DNA from: Nocardioides mesophilus
GTDB taxonomy: Bacteria; Actinomycetota; Actinomycetes; Propionibacteriales; Nocardioidaceae
Reading direction: 5' to 3'
DNA: 64,000 nucleotides
Assembly (NCBI RefSeq): GCF_014395785.1
Contig: NZ_CP060713.1
Coordinates: 338,501-402,500 of the forward strand
The notes beneath the pieces were generated by a model that made no database searches, had not been told where the DNA came from, and worked only from the letters and a program-made list of their open reading frames with translations. The translations under genes and the position numbers were made by a program. Below are positions 27,410 to 35,874 of the stretch, one piece after another; positions within the stretch are counted from its first letter, which is position 1, and each line of letters starts with the position of its first letter.

Positions 27410-28352
27410 TTGAAGTACAGGGGCTCACCCGCACCTACGGCGATTACACCGCCATCGACGACGTCAGCTTTACCTGCAAGCCGGGACGAGTGACCGGTTT
27501 CCTCGGACCGAACGGGGCCGGCAAGACCACCACGATGCGGATCATGATCGGTCTCACGACTGCCACCCGCGGAGAAGCCACCATCGGTGGCTACCACTAC
27601 CACGACATCGTCAACCCGGGCCGCCACGTCGGTGTGCTGTTGGACGCCAGCGCGCAACATGCTGGACGCACGGGGCAGGAGATCCTCAGGATCGGTGCCC
27701 GGACGATGGACCTGCCCTCATCGCGCGTCGACGAGATGCTCGCCCAGGTGTCGCTCAGCGAGTCCGAGGCGAAACGCAAGCTGCGCAACTACTCCCTCGG
27801 CATGAAGCAGCGACTGGGCATCGCCCACGCACTGCTCGGCGACCCGGAAGTCCTCATCCTCGACGAGCCCGCCAACGGCCTCGACCCCGCCGGGATCCGG
27901 TGGATGCGTGACCTGCTCAGGGACTACGCGAGACGCGGCGGAACCGTGCTGCTCTCGAGCCACCTGCTCCACGAGGTCGAGCTCGTTGCCGACGAGCTCA
28001 TCCTCATCGGACACGGCAAGATCGTCGCGCAGGGTGACAAGGAGAGCCTCAGCGCCGCGGACGCCAAACAGAGCACACTGGTGACCGCTCACGACAACGT
28101 CCAGCTGGCCGCAGCACTCGCCGCAGAAGGCCTCGAGTCGACCCCGAGGGCGCGGGCCTGCGCGTCGCTGCCAGCGCGGCGGACGTGAGCCGGATCTGCC
28201 TCAAGCACGCGGTGATCATCACCGACCTGCGTAGCGGCGCCAAGGGGCTCGAGGACCTGTTCCTCGAGCTCACCTCCACAGCGCAGCGCGACGCAGCGGC
28301 CGCCCCCGACTCCCTGGCCGACCTCTCGACCACGAACGGAAGCCGTCGATGA
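27406..28352 (+). pseudogene. ABC-2 type transporter ATP-binding protein, one-base frameshift near its end
   Basis: Walker A GPNGAGKTTT, signature YSLGMKQRLGI, Walker B LILDEPANGLDP and the H-loop LLSSHLL are intact. At the C run 28142-28145 the frame shifts and reading ends early at 28188. With one more C the protein continues as EGAGLRVAASAADVSRIC and ends with the family-typical GLEDLFLELTS and a TGA at 28350-28352 that overlaps the permease ATG (ATGA). The intact gene would encode about 315 residues. A sequencing error is at least as likely as real inactivation, which would in any case spare the ATPase core. Confidence 0.82.
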
Positions 28353-29137
28353 CCACCAACACCGACCGACAGACCCTGCCCCGGTTCAACTTCGAGACCA
28401 CTCCGCGCATCCGCTTCTCGCGACTGGTCTCGGTCGAGCTGCAGAAGGCCGTCGACACCCGCGCAGGAAAGTGGCTCGTCGCTGCGATCCTCGCGCTGAC
28501 GGCCGGCATCATGGTCCTCTACTACGCCATCGGCGAGGACACCGACAAGACCTTCGTCAACTTCATCGGCTTCGCCGCCGGCCCGCAGAGCTTCCTGCTG
28601 CCCGTGCTCGGTGTCCTGCTCATGACCAGCGAGTGGAGCCAGCGCACCGCTCTGGTGACTTTCGCGCTGGCACCGTCACGGACCCAGGTCATCGGCGCCA
28701 AGGTCGTCGCCGCCATCATCCTGGGAATCGTCGCGTTCGCCGGTGCGGTGATCGTCGCCACGGTCGCCACCCTGGCGGCGGGACGACAGGACGGGTTCGC
28801 CGACGTCACCGCCCCGACGCTCCTGCTCTTCCTCGCCGTCCAGCTGCTCGGCGTCCTCCAGGGAGTGGCGTACGGATTGATCCTGCTCAACACGCCAGCA
28901 GCGATCGTGGCCCTCTTCGTCCTGCCCACTGCGTCCACGATCCTGTTCACCGGCGTTCGGTCGTTGTCGGACATCGCTCCGTGGGTCGACCTGCAGACCG
29001 CCCAGTCCCCCCTGGTCAACGGCGACTTCGACATCACCGGCACGCAGCTCGCCCAGATCGGTGTCACTGCCCTCATCTGGATCGTCCTTCCCTTCCTCGC
29101 CGGCTGGCTCCGCGTCATGCGAGCCGAGATCAAGTAG
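28349..29137 (+). CDS. ABC transporter permease (ABC-2 family)
   Basis: The 262-residue protein has about six membrane segments, including GKWLVAAILALTAGIMVLYY near the N-terminus and a final one ending in FLAGWLRVMRAEIK. A loop with MTSEWSQRTALVTFALAPSR is typical of ABC-2 permeases that insert or export lipids and peptides. It begins in the ATGA overlap with the frameshift-corrected ATPase gene, and the pair sits between a beta-lactamase and a two-component system, as in detoxification or cell-wall antibiotic sensing modules. Confidence 0.85.
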   Translation: MTTNTDRQTLPRFNFETTPRIRFSRLVSVELQKAVDTRAGKWLVAAILALTAGIMVLYYAIGEDTDKTFVNFIGFAAGPQSFLLPVLGVLLMTSEWSQRTALVTFALAPSRTQVIGAKVVAAIILGIVAFAGAVIVATVATLAAGRQDGFADVTAPTLLLFLAVQLLGVLQGVAYGLILLNTPAAIVALFVLPTASTILFTGVRSLSDIAPWVDLQTAQSPLVNGDFDITGTQLAQIGVTALIWIVLPFLAGWLRVMRAEIK

Positions 29138-29248
29138 CGCTGAGCGCTGGCCCTCACCAGGAGCATCGCCGGGATGACCTTCAGAGCAGCCGCCACGATC
29201 GTCAGGCCTATCCCTCGTCGTCGATCCGCCGATCACGAGGCGCTCTTC

Positions 29249-30427
29249 ATGACGCACAGCTCGGTGACCCATGGTCCTGGAGTGCCAGAGGTGCAGGGCA
29301 GAACGGCTGGACCGTTGGGGTGGCGAGGGAATGCATGGCGACTCGTGCTGGCCCTCGCCTTCAGCCTGCTGTCCTGGTTGACGGCCTCCGCGGACCGTTC
29401 CGCGTTCGACAGGGTCGGCGACGTGGCGCTCGGGCTGGTGGCGTTCGCGCTCGTGGCGGTCCGCCGTCGCTGGCCCGTGGCGGTCGCGGTCGGAACGACA
29501 GCGTTGGCAGCACTGACGTCACTCGCCGCTGGACCTGCCATCCTCGCGACCGTCTCGCTCGCCACGGGTCGGCGATGGCGACCGATGCTGGTGGTCGGGG
29601 CTCTTGCGGTCGTCGGCGGCGAGGTCTTCACGCACCTGCACCCGTGGTCGAGAACCGATCCCCCGTGGCTCGTCACCGTCCTCAACGCCGCGCTGATCGC
29701 CGCTTCGATGGCCTGGGGAATGTACGTCGGGTCGCGCCGCGAGCTGATCTGGAGCCTGGAGTGCCGCGCCGCCGCGGCTGAGAGCGAGCGCGACCTGCGT
29801 GCCGCGCGGTCGCGGCTCGAGGAACGCGCCCGCATCGCCCGGGAGATGCACGACGTCCTCGCGCACCGCATCTCCCACATCGCCATTCGAGCCGGCGCCT
29901 TGCACTACCGCACCGACATCAGCTGCCACGAGATGCGTGACACCGCCGGCGCGATCCGCGAGTCGGCGCACCTGGCCCTGATCGACCTGCGCGCCGTGCT
30001 CGGGGTGCTGCGCGACGAGGCGGGTGAGCTGGAACGGCTCCCCCAGCCCGCGCACGGAGATCTCGCCGACCTCATCGAGGAGGCGCGTCGGTCGGGGATG
30101 CGCGTCACGTGGAGCGACCACATCGCAGACGACGCAGTGCCCGACGGTGTCGGTCGCACGATCTACAGGATCGTCCAGGAAGGACTGACCAACGCAGGCA
30201 AGCACGCGCCGGGCGCCGACGTCGAGATCGAGCTCGCCGGCACCGCGGAAGAGGGCGTCACGGTCGTCGTGCGCAACGCGTTGGGCTTCGGGCGATCATC
30301 CACCCCCGGCGCCGGACTCGGTCTCGTGGGACTGACCGAGCGGGCTCAGCTGAGCGGGGGACGGCTCGAGCACGGGCGCGAGGGGCGCGACTTCGTCGTC
30401 AGGACGTGGGTCCCATGGACACCGTGA
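29249..30427 (+). CDS. sensor histidine kinase (HisKA_3, NarL-partner type)
   Basis: The 392-residue kinase has four to five membrane segments in residues about 25-165 with no large extracellular sensor. A coiled linker (AAAESERDLRAARSRLEERA) follows, then the phosphoacceptor histidine in REMHDVLAHRISHI and an ATPase domain with IVQEGLTNAGKHAPGA and GAGLGLVGLTERAQL. It overlaps the response regulator by 13 bp. The preceding ABC transporter and beta-lactamase suggest it senses a cell-wall antibiotic or membrane damage; that is inference from context. The ATG at 29249 has a weak ribosome-binding site. Confidence 0.88.
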   Translation: MTHSSVTHGPGVPEVQGRTAGPLGWRGNAWRLVLALAFSLLSWLTASADRSAFDRVGDVALGLVAFALVAVRRRWPVAVAVGTTALAALTSLAAGPAILATVSLATGRRWRPMLVVGALAVVGGEVFTHLHPWSRTDPPWLVTVLNAALIAASMAWGMYVGSRRELIWSLECRAAAAESERDLRAARSRLEERARIAREMHDVLAHRISHIAIRAGALHYRTDISCHEMRDTAGAIRESAHLALIDLRAVLGVLRDEAGELERLPQPAHGDLADLIEEARRSGMRVTWSDHIADDAVPDGVGRTIYRIVQEGLTNAGKHAPGADVEIELAGTAEEGVTVVVRNALGFGRSSTPGAGLGLVGLTERAQLSGGRLEHGREGRDFVVRTWVPWTP

Positions 30428-31119
30428 CCGACCCCAGCCCCGACCCCGCGCGGAGCCCGGACAAGCGACCTCTCCGAGTCCTCGTCGTCGACGACGACGG
30501 TGTGGTCCGGGCAGGGCTCACCATGATGCTGGGCGGCGCGGAGGACATCGAGGTCGTCGGCGAGGCTGCCGACGGCCACGACGCGGTCAGGCAGGTGGAC
30601 TCACTGCGGCCCGACGTGGTCCTGATGGACATCCGGATGCCACGCATGGACGGCCTCCGGGCGACCAAGGCGGTGATGTCGCGCCCACGACCGCCCCGCG
30701 TCATCGTTCTCACCACCTTCGACGCCGACGCCCACATCATCGAGGCCTTGAGTGCCGGCGCCGAAGGGTTCCTGCTCAAGGACACGCCGCCACCCGACAT
30801 CGTCGAGGCCGTCCGGCGTGTGGCGGCCGGCGAGCCCATGCTGTCGCCGTCGGTGACGCGTGCGATCCTCGCCCGCCTGAGAGACAGCGACACGTCGGAG
30901 CGTGCGCGTGAGGCACAGCGACGGCTCGCCGCATTGACCGACCGCGAGCGCGAGGTCGCCTCTGCGGTCGGGCGTGGCCTCAGCAACGGTGAGATCGCGA
31001 CCGAGCTGCATCTGTCGGTGCCCACGGTCAAGGGTCACGTCGCCCAGCTGTTCCACAAGCTCGGCGTCGTGAACCGCGTCCAGGTGGCGATGTGCGTGCA
31101 CGCCGCGGGCCAGGCCTGA
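30415..31119 (+). CDS. NarL/LuxR-family response regulator
   Basis: The 234-residue protein has a receiver domain (VLVVDDDGVVRAGL, phosphorylated Asp in VVLMDIRMP, Thr in VIVLTTFD and Lys in LLKDTPP) and a C-terminal LuxR-type helix-turn-helix with LTDREREVASAVGRGLSNGE and LHLSVPTVKGHVAQLFHKL. The ATG lies inside the end of the kinase gene, so the pair is co-translated. Its likely targets are the adjacent ABC and beta-lactamase genes. Confidence 0.93.
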   Translation: MDTVTDPSPDPARSPDKRPLRVLVVDDDGVVRAGLTMMLGGAEDIEVVGEAADGHDAVRQVDSLRPDVVLMDIRMPRMDGLRATKAVMSRPRPPRVIVLTTFDADAHIIEALSAGAEGFLLKDTPPPDIVEAVRRVAAGEPMLSPSVTRAILARLRDSDTSERAREAQRRLAALTDREREVASAVGRGLSNGEIATELHLSVPTVKGHVAQLFHKLGVVNRVQVAMCVHAAGQA

Positions 31120-31305
31120 CCTGACAGCCGTCGACGTCGTCGAGATGTGCGGGTGTCGCCGGCGGATCCGTCAGGTGCTGCTGCAGCAGCCGGCTTCGTC
31201 CCGCTTCTCTCGGGACGACGAGGACTCCGTCCATCCCGCCACGGTGCCGGGTGCGGGCGCCAGGGCGGCATTTCGAAGCGCCTGGGCGATCTGCGCGGCA
31301 ATGTT

Positions 31306-31500
31306 TCGCGCCGCGACATCACGGCAGCGCATCGCGAGGTGCTCGGCCAGGCCCTCGACAGGTGGTCAGTGCTGGTGCTCGAGGAGCTCTGCGACCGGCC
31401 GCACCGGTTCAACCAGCTGCGACGCCTGATTCCCGTGACCTAGAAGTCGCTCACCGCGACCCTCATCAGGCAGCTGGTCCTCGTGGCACCACTGTCCGGT
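31306..31500 (+). pseudogene. remnant of an HxlR-type transcription regulator
   Basis: One frame reads REVLGQALDRWSVLVLEEL, then CDRPHRFNQLRRLIP, the diagnostic core of HxlR winged-helix regulators. A TAG stops it at 31441-31443, after which the same frame goes on as KSLTATLIRQLVLV, where a normal protein would continue with the second recognition helix. The N-terminal cysteine region and the C-terminal half are missing. The surrounding 31120-31563 stretch of 444 bp holds nothing else except the LysR box at its end. Confidence 0.6.
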
Positions 31501-31539
31501 CCGCGCGGCATGCTGTTCACGACTCAGATGTGGCTTTCG

Positions 31540-31554
31540 ATGCGGATTGCGCAT
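31540..31554. promoter_or_regulatory. LysR-type operator at the LysR gene promoter
   Basis: ATGCG-GATTG-CGCAT is a 15-bp dyad fitting the T-n11-A rule for LysR-type regulators. It overlaps a possible -10 (CATACT, 31552-31557) six nt before the ATG, so it may mediate autoregulation. Confidence 0.5.
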
Positions 31555-31563
31555 ACTGGTCCC

Positions 31564-32460
31564 ATGGATCTGGTGGCCGCATGCGAGGCGTTCGTGAGCG
31601 TCGCCGAGCGAGGCAGCTTCACGCGGGGTGCAGCTGCCGTGGGAATGTCCCAGCCCGGGGCGAGCCGCCGCATCGCGGCGCTGGAACGCCACCTCGGAGT
31701 TCCGCTCCTCGATCGGTCGGGGCGGTCCCCGGCGCTGACGCTGGCGGGCCACCGGGTGCTCGACGCCGCCCGGCAGGTGGTCCGGGCCTCCGAGACGCTC
31801 CTGCTGGAGGCCGAGGAGGCCGGACTGCGCTCGCTCCACCTAGCCGTTCCCACCGGGTGCGACGTACGGGAGCTGGCCGCCGTCGAGCTCGCCAGCCGGG
31901 ACGCAGGAATGCACCTGGTCCTCACCGAGGCCGAGCCTCGCACGCGGGCCGACCTGCTGAGTCGCGGACGGGTGGAGGCCCAGGTGGCGGCGGTGCCGGG
32001 CGAGGAGGGTGACTGGACGGTGGCGCTCGGCCTCGCCGGCGCACTCCCCCGTCCGGGTCGCGTCCACCTCGACCAGCTCCGGCCATCCGGCCGGAACCCG
32101 ACCAGCGGGGCAGTGCTGGTGCACGTGCTCCCCGAGGACGACGTGCCGCACCTGCGTGACCCGCTCCTTGCGGCCGCGGAGTCCGCCGGGCTCGGCACCT
32201 CCCAGGTCTTGGTGACGACGTCGTGGGCCGCGGCGCTGGCGAGCGTTCTCGCCTCCACCGACCTGGTGATGCTGTCCGAGCACGAGGCGCGACGCCTCGA
32301 CCTGGCCTGGTCGCCGCTGGCTCACCCGCCCCTGACGAGGGGGTACGCACTGAGCGGTGCCGCCGGCTCCGGCTCCGAGCGGCTGCGCGCCGCGATCGGC
32401 CCCGAGCTCGCCGCGGCCCTGGGCGCTGATGACGCGAGTCGGAGCGGGGGCCGGCCATGA
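31564..32460 (+). CDS. LysR-family transcriptional regulator
   Basis: The 298-residue regulator has an N-terminal winged helix-turn-helix (ACEAFVSVAERGSFTRGAAA, then ASRRIAALERHLGVPLLDRS) and an effector-binding domain that is short and poorly conserved. A LysR-type dyad lies just before its ATG. Its stop overlaps the start of the SxxK hydrolase gene (ATGA). LysR proteins that control beta-lactamases (AmpR type) are usually divergent from their target; here both genes are in the same direction. Confidence 0.88.
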   Translation: MDLVAACEAFVSVAERGSFTRGAAAVGMSQPGASRRIAALERHLGVPLLDRSGRSPALTLAGHRVLDAARQVVRASETLLLEAEEAGLRSLHLAVPTGCDVRELAAVELASRDAGMHLVLTEAEPRTRADLLSRGRVEAQVAAVPGEEGDWTVALGLAGALPRPGRVHLDQLRPSGRNPTSGAVLVHVLPEDDVPHLRDPLLAAAESAGLGTSQVLVTTSWAAALASVLASTDLVMLSEHEARRLDLAWSPLAHPPLTRGYALSGAAGSGSERLRAAIGPELAAALGADDASRSGGRP

Positions 32461-33365
32461 CCTCGGGCACCGTGCGCCTCCTGCGCGACCTCAGGGCCGA
32501 CCTGGACGCCGCCGGCCTGACCGGCTGGTTCCTGGTGCGCGATCTGGACTCCGGGGAGGAGATCGGGATCGATCCCGACACCCGGGTCCCGCTCGCGTCG
32601 CTGGTCAAGGTTCCGCTGGCCGCAGCCGTCCTCGACAAGGTGGCCCGGGGCGAGCTGAGCGAGGGGACACCACTGTGCCTGACCGGCGGCGGAGGTCGCG
32701 AGGTCGGACCGGCAGGTCTGGCCCGGTTCCGGTTCCCGGCCACCATCGCGCTCGCCGACGTCGTCTACCTCAGCACGTGCCTGAGCGACAACGTGGCCGC
32801 CGATGCACTCTTCGACCTGGTGCGTCCCGCGCAGGTGACGCACTACCTCCGTGGGCTCGGCGTGACCGACCTGACCGTGCGTCATCGGCTCTCCGACCTC
32901 ACCCAGACCCCGGCCGAGGCCCTGGCCCAGACGCCGGAGCTGGCTCAGACGCTGGCAGCCCACGGCGGCACGCCGAGCGGGGGGCACCGCGTGCGGCAGC
33001 TCGACAGCGCCCGCGCCAGCTCCGGGACCGCGCGCGCGTGCGTCGACCTGCTCGAGCGGCTGTGGACCACGCCCAGCCCTGTCGCGCCCGACGTGTCCCA
33101 GCGGGTCCGCGAGCTCATGGGGCACCACGTCGTCGCGAGGCAGCGACTCTGGCCCGACTTCGCCTCGGACGCGGCCACCTGGTCGTCGAAGACAGGGACG
33201 CTGCTGAACCACCGTCACGAGATCGGTGTGGTCGAGCACGCCGAGGGCGATCGCTACGCCGTGGCGGCCCTGACGGCCTCGCGGGTCTCCGCGGGGATCC
33301 AGCACGTCGCCGAGGCAACCATGGCGAGCGTCGCCCGCCGACTGCGCGACCACCTCCGTCACTGA
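32457..33365 (+). CDS. SxxK serine hydrolase, class A beta-lactamase-like
   Basis: The 302-residue protein has the penicillin-binding/beta-lactamase motifs SLVK at 48-51 (in PLASLVKVPLA), SDN at 110-112 and KTG in WSSKTGTLLNH. It has no signal peptide, and the omega-loop region lacks a clear ExxLN, so it may be a cytoplasmic or differently specific serine hydrolase rather than a true beta-lactamase. It overlaps the LysR gene by four bases and lies 5 kb from the lipoprotein beta-lactamase. Rapid deacylation of beta-lactams cannot be assumed. Confidence 0.82.
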   Translation: MTSGTVRLLRDLRADLDAAGLTGWFLVRDLDSGEEIGIDPDTRVPLASLVKVPLAAAVLDKVARGELSEGTPLCLTGGGGREVGPAGLARFRFPATIALADVVYLSTCLSDNVAADALFDLVRPAQVTHYLRGLGVTDLTVRHRLSDLTQTPAEALAQTPELAQTLAAHGGTPSGGHRVRQLDSARASSGTARACVDLLERLWTTPSPVAPDVSQRVRELMGHHVVARQRLWPDFASDAATWSSKTGTLLNHRHEIGVVEHAEGDRYAVAALTASRVSAGIQHVAEATMASVARRLRDHLRH

Positions 33366-33452
33366 TCCATCCAGTCCGGCCAGGCGCTGTCACCTCTGCG
33401 GGTCAGCACCGTCGCTGCGCACCGGACCATCGAGACCTGGCTCGGTCCTCGG

Positions 33453-33941
33453 TCAGGCGGCTGACGACTGGCTCTCCACGCCGGTCTTGATCGCCGCCAG
33501 CATGGTGTGCATGGTCTTCGCCATGACGACGACGCTGACCGACTCGACGAGGGTCTGCCACCAACCGAGGTCCTCCTCGAGGATCACGAACGTCAGCTTC
33601 GTGCTGCCGTCCAGGTCCTCGAACAGCCACGTGAAGATCGGGCCGTTGGCCACTTCCTTGGTCCGTCCTGCAAAGCGCACGTGCGCATGAGCCTTGCTGA
33701 CGATCCGCTCATCGGGAACGAACTCGGTGTACTCGCGCTCGATCTGCTCGACCATCATCCCCTTCACGAACCTGCCCACGATGTGCGCCTTGGTGCCGAC
33801 ACCCTCCGGCGTCAGGACGACGTCGGTGACCTCGAGCTCCCGCCACCCCTCGAAGAGATGGTGCGGGTCGCGGCAGTACTCGAACACGTCGTGCAACGGA
33901 GCGTTGATCACCACGTCGAAGCTACGCGTGAAATCCGTCAT
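33453..33941 (-). CDS. SRPBCC (START-like) family protein
   Basis: The 162-residue protein begins MTDFTRSFDVVINAPLHDVF, the usual first strand and helix of the SRPBCC ligand-binding fold, followed by EGVGTKAHIVGRF and TKLTFVILEEDLGWWQT. AGGAGG lies before the ATG. Such proteins bind hydrophobic ligands or act as cyclases or aromatases, but nothing here fixes a ligand. It is a single gene, transcribed leftward. Confidence 0.8.
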   Translation of the reverse strand: MTDFTRSFDVVINAPLHDVFEYCRDPHHLFEGWRELEVTDVVLTPEGVGTKAHIVGRFVKGMMVEQIEREYTEFVPDERIVSKAHAHVRFAGRTKEVANGPIFTWLFEDLDGSTKLTFVILEEDLGWWQTLVESVSVVVMAKTMHTMLAAIKTGVESQSSAA

Positions 33942-34256
33942 CGTCTGGCCTCCTTCCGACCAAGCGGGGGCACTTCTCCGCGATGCAAGCCAGCGTTCCC
34001 GCAGAGCGTGTCCGCCATCCGCAACTACGGCGGAGGTTCGGAGCGGTGCCTCTCAGGCTCTCTCTCAGGCTTCACCTCCGGCAGCGGGGAACCCAGAGCC
34101 GAAGGGCCCCGAAGCCCCCTGTGCCGGCTCGACGGTGACCTCAGGCCCTGTGATCGTGCATCGCACCCCGGGCGCTCAGCCTCACGCTCGGGTGACCCGC
34201 TTGAATCAGCAGGGCCGCGACGGCCAGCGCAAAACAATTGGCAAAGGAGCGATGTG
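33942..34256. other. 315-bp intergenic region
   Basis: It lies between the divergent SRPBCC and methyltransferase genes. The only structure noted is a 10-bp tandem pair CTCTCAGGCT at 34050-34059 and 34062-34071 and the AAGGAG ribosome-binding site at 34244-34249. No gene or RNA was recognised. Confidence 0.5.
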
Positions 34257-35008
34257 ATGACCGAAGCGTTCTACTCGCACGCGAAGCTCTACGACCTCAT
34301 GTTCCCCGGGGCAGACCCGCAGCGGACTTCTACCGGGCCGAGGCCGATCGCCAGGGCGGGCGTGTCCTGGAGCTCGGGTGCGGCACCGGGAACAAGTTGA
34401 TTCCCATCGCGTCCGACGGGCATCCCTGCGTCGGCCTGGACCTCTCACCGGACATGCTGGCCGAGGCTCGCCACAAGGCGGACGAGCGCGGAGTAGCGGT
34501 GGAGTGGGTGCACGGCGACATGCGTGACTTCGACCTGGGCGGCACCTTCGACTTCGTGTTCATCGCGGCCAACTCCCTGCTGCACCTGCACGAAGCCGAG
34601 GGCCTGGTGAGCTGCTTCCGCTCGGTCCGGCGACACCTGGCACCTGGCGCGCGCTTCGCCTTCGATGTCTTCAACCCGAGCCTGCGCCTCCTGGCCGAAG
34701 CCGTCGGCGTACGGCGCCCGCGGGAGTCGTTGTCGTTCACCGATCCCGAACGTGGCGAGGTGAGCGTCGATGTCGCTGAGACTTACGACGCCCGGGCGCA
34801 GGTGACCCGCGGGACGTGGCACCTCTCGACTCAGTCCGAGCCCGACTTCCTGGTCCTGCCCCTCGAGATCAGGAGCATCTTCCCGCAAGAGCTGCCGCTG
34901 CTGCTCTCACTCGGCGGACTTCGGCTCGTCGATCGCTTCGGCGACTGGTCGGGCCGACCGTTCACCGGGGATGAGCCGCTCCAGCTCTGCGTCTGCGAGT
35001 CCGCCTGA
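34257..35008 (+). pseudogene. class I SAM-dependent methyltransferase, one-base frameshift
   Basis: The gene starts at the ATG at 34257, seven nt after AAGGAG, as MTEAFYSHAKLYDLMFPGA. Near the C run 34316-34318 one base is missing; in the next frame it continues DFYRAEADRQGGRVLELGCG with the SAM motif LELGCGTGNKLIPIA and acidic LDLSPDM loop, then runs to 35008. With the base restored the protein is about 250 residues, similar to small methyltransferases that act on diverse substrates. The substrate is unknown. The clean flanks suggest sequencing error. Confidence 0.78.
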
Positions 35009-35128
35009 TTGTCCGGTAGGGATCGTGCCGCTCGAACGTGTCATGCAATCCGGCTGGACGCGATGCAGAATCGAACCATCGGGGGCGCCAGCGGGCCGCT
35101 GACGACGAGCAGCCACGGAGGTTGGGAC

Positions 35129-35392
35129 ATGCCCCGAGTCATCATCACCCACGACATTCGCGAGGTCGACCGCTGGTTGGCCGGCAAGGACGAACGCGCG
35201 GCGGCGATGCCGGGCGCCACCGGGGTCACCGACCTCGTCGCGCTCGACGGCAGCAACCAGGCCGCCGTGACCTTCGAGACAGACGACCTCGACGCGCTGC
35301 TGGCGATGCTCCAGGCGATGCCGCCCGAGGTCGCGGCCCAGGCGGAGTCGCACGGTGTCATCCCGCCGTTCACCGTCTACGTCGAGCGGTAG
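35129..35392 (+). CDS. small conserved protein, function unknown
   Basis: This 87-residue protein, starting MPRVIITHDIREVDRWLAGK, looks like a compact alpha/beta ferredoxin-like fold: VIITHDI strand, DRWLAGKDER helix, AVTFETDDLDALLAML, and a final PPFTVYVER strand. Similar proteins are annotated only as hypothetical. GGAGG lies 7 nt before the ATG. It stands alone between the methyltransferase gene and a leftward monooxygenase-like gene. Confidence 0.7.
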   Translation: MPRVIITHDIREVDRWLAGKDERAAAMPGATGVTDLVALDGSNQAAVTFETDDLDALLAMLQAMPPEVAAQAESHGVIPPFTVYVER

Positions 35393-35437
35393 CGCACGGC
35401 GGCACCGTGCGGGCGAGCCCCTGACGACCTCAGTCGC

Positions 35438-35743
35438 CTAGCTGTTGACAAGAACGTCGCAGTCGAAGAAGTCAGGCGGCCCGTTCAAGACGTCCCCCAT
35501 GGCTGCGCGAATGCGCTGCAGCGGTTCCTGGCGCCTGGGATCCTCCTCGCGCGCGCGAGCCTTCTCCTCGCTCTCGAACACGACGACCACGAACACCTCG
35601 GTCGGATCCTTCTGGCTACGCATGACCAAGGTCTGCAGAAGACCGGAGTCCTCCTGCTCGATGGCACGCAGCTGCTCGAAGATCTCCAGAACCTCGGCTT
35701 CCCTCTCCGGATCCGTGCTCACCCGCTGCACCTGCGCCCACAT
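35438..35743 (-). CDS. antibiotic-biosynthesis-monooxygenase-like (ABM) small protein
   Basis: The 101-residue protein begins MWAQVQRVSTDPEREAEVLE and has the alternating pattern of the ABM dimeric alpha/beta barrel, with LLQTLVMRSQKDPTEVFVVV and ESEEKARAREED. ABM proteins include heme-degrading and quinone-forming monooxygenases, but many have no known activity. An AGG lies upstream of the ATG. The fold call is moderate; no function is claimed. Confidence 0.6.
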   Translation of the reverse strand: MWAQVQRVSTDPEREAEVLEIFEQLRAIEQEDSGLLQTLVMRSQKDPTEVFVVVVFESEEKARAREEDPRRQEPLQRIRAAMGDVLNGPPDFFDCDVLVNS

Positions 35744-35861
35744 GCCTGACCGCCTCCGCTGGGATCGCCCCGCCCTACGCGCAGGGCCGATGATCGGAGG
35801 CTAGGACGCACCCGGCTGCCAGACAAGGTCCCGATCCGTGAAGCCGTCTGGGCGCCGGGAC

Positions 35862-35867
35862 TAGGGT
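35862..35867 (+). promoter_or_regulatory. -10 box TAGGGT, leaderless start
   Basis: TAGGGT is followed by exactly 7 nt and the ATG at 35875. Confidence 0.55.
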
Positions 35868-35874
35868 CGAGGCC

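Noticed and set aside
32457-33365. Calling the second SxxK protein a true secreted beta-lactamase
   Set aside because: It has no signal peptide and no clear omega-loop glutamate, so only the fold and the SxxK, SDN and KTG motifs are claimed.
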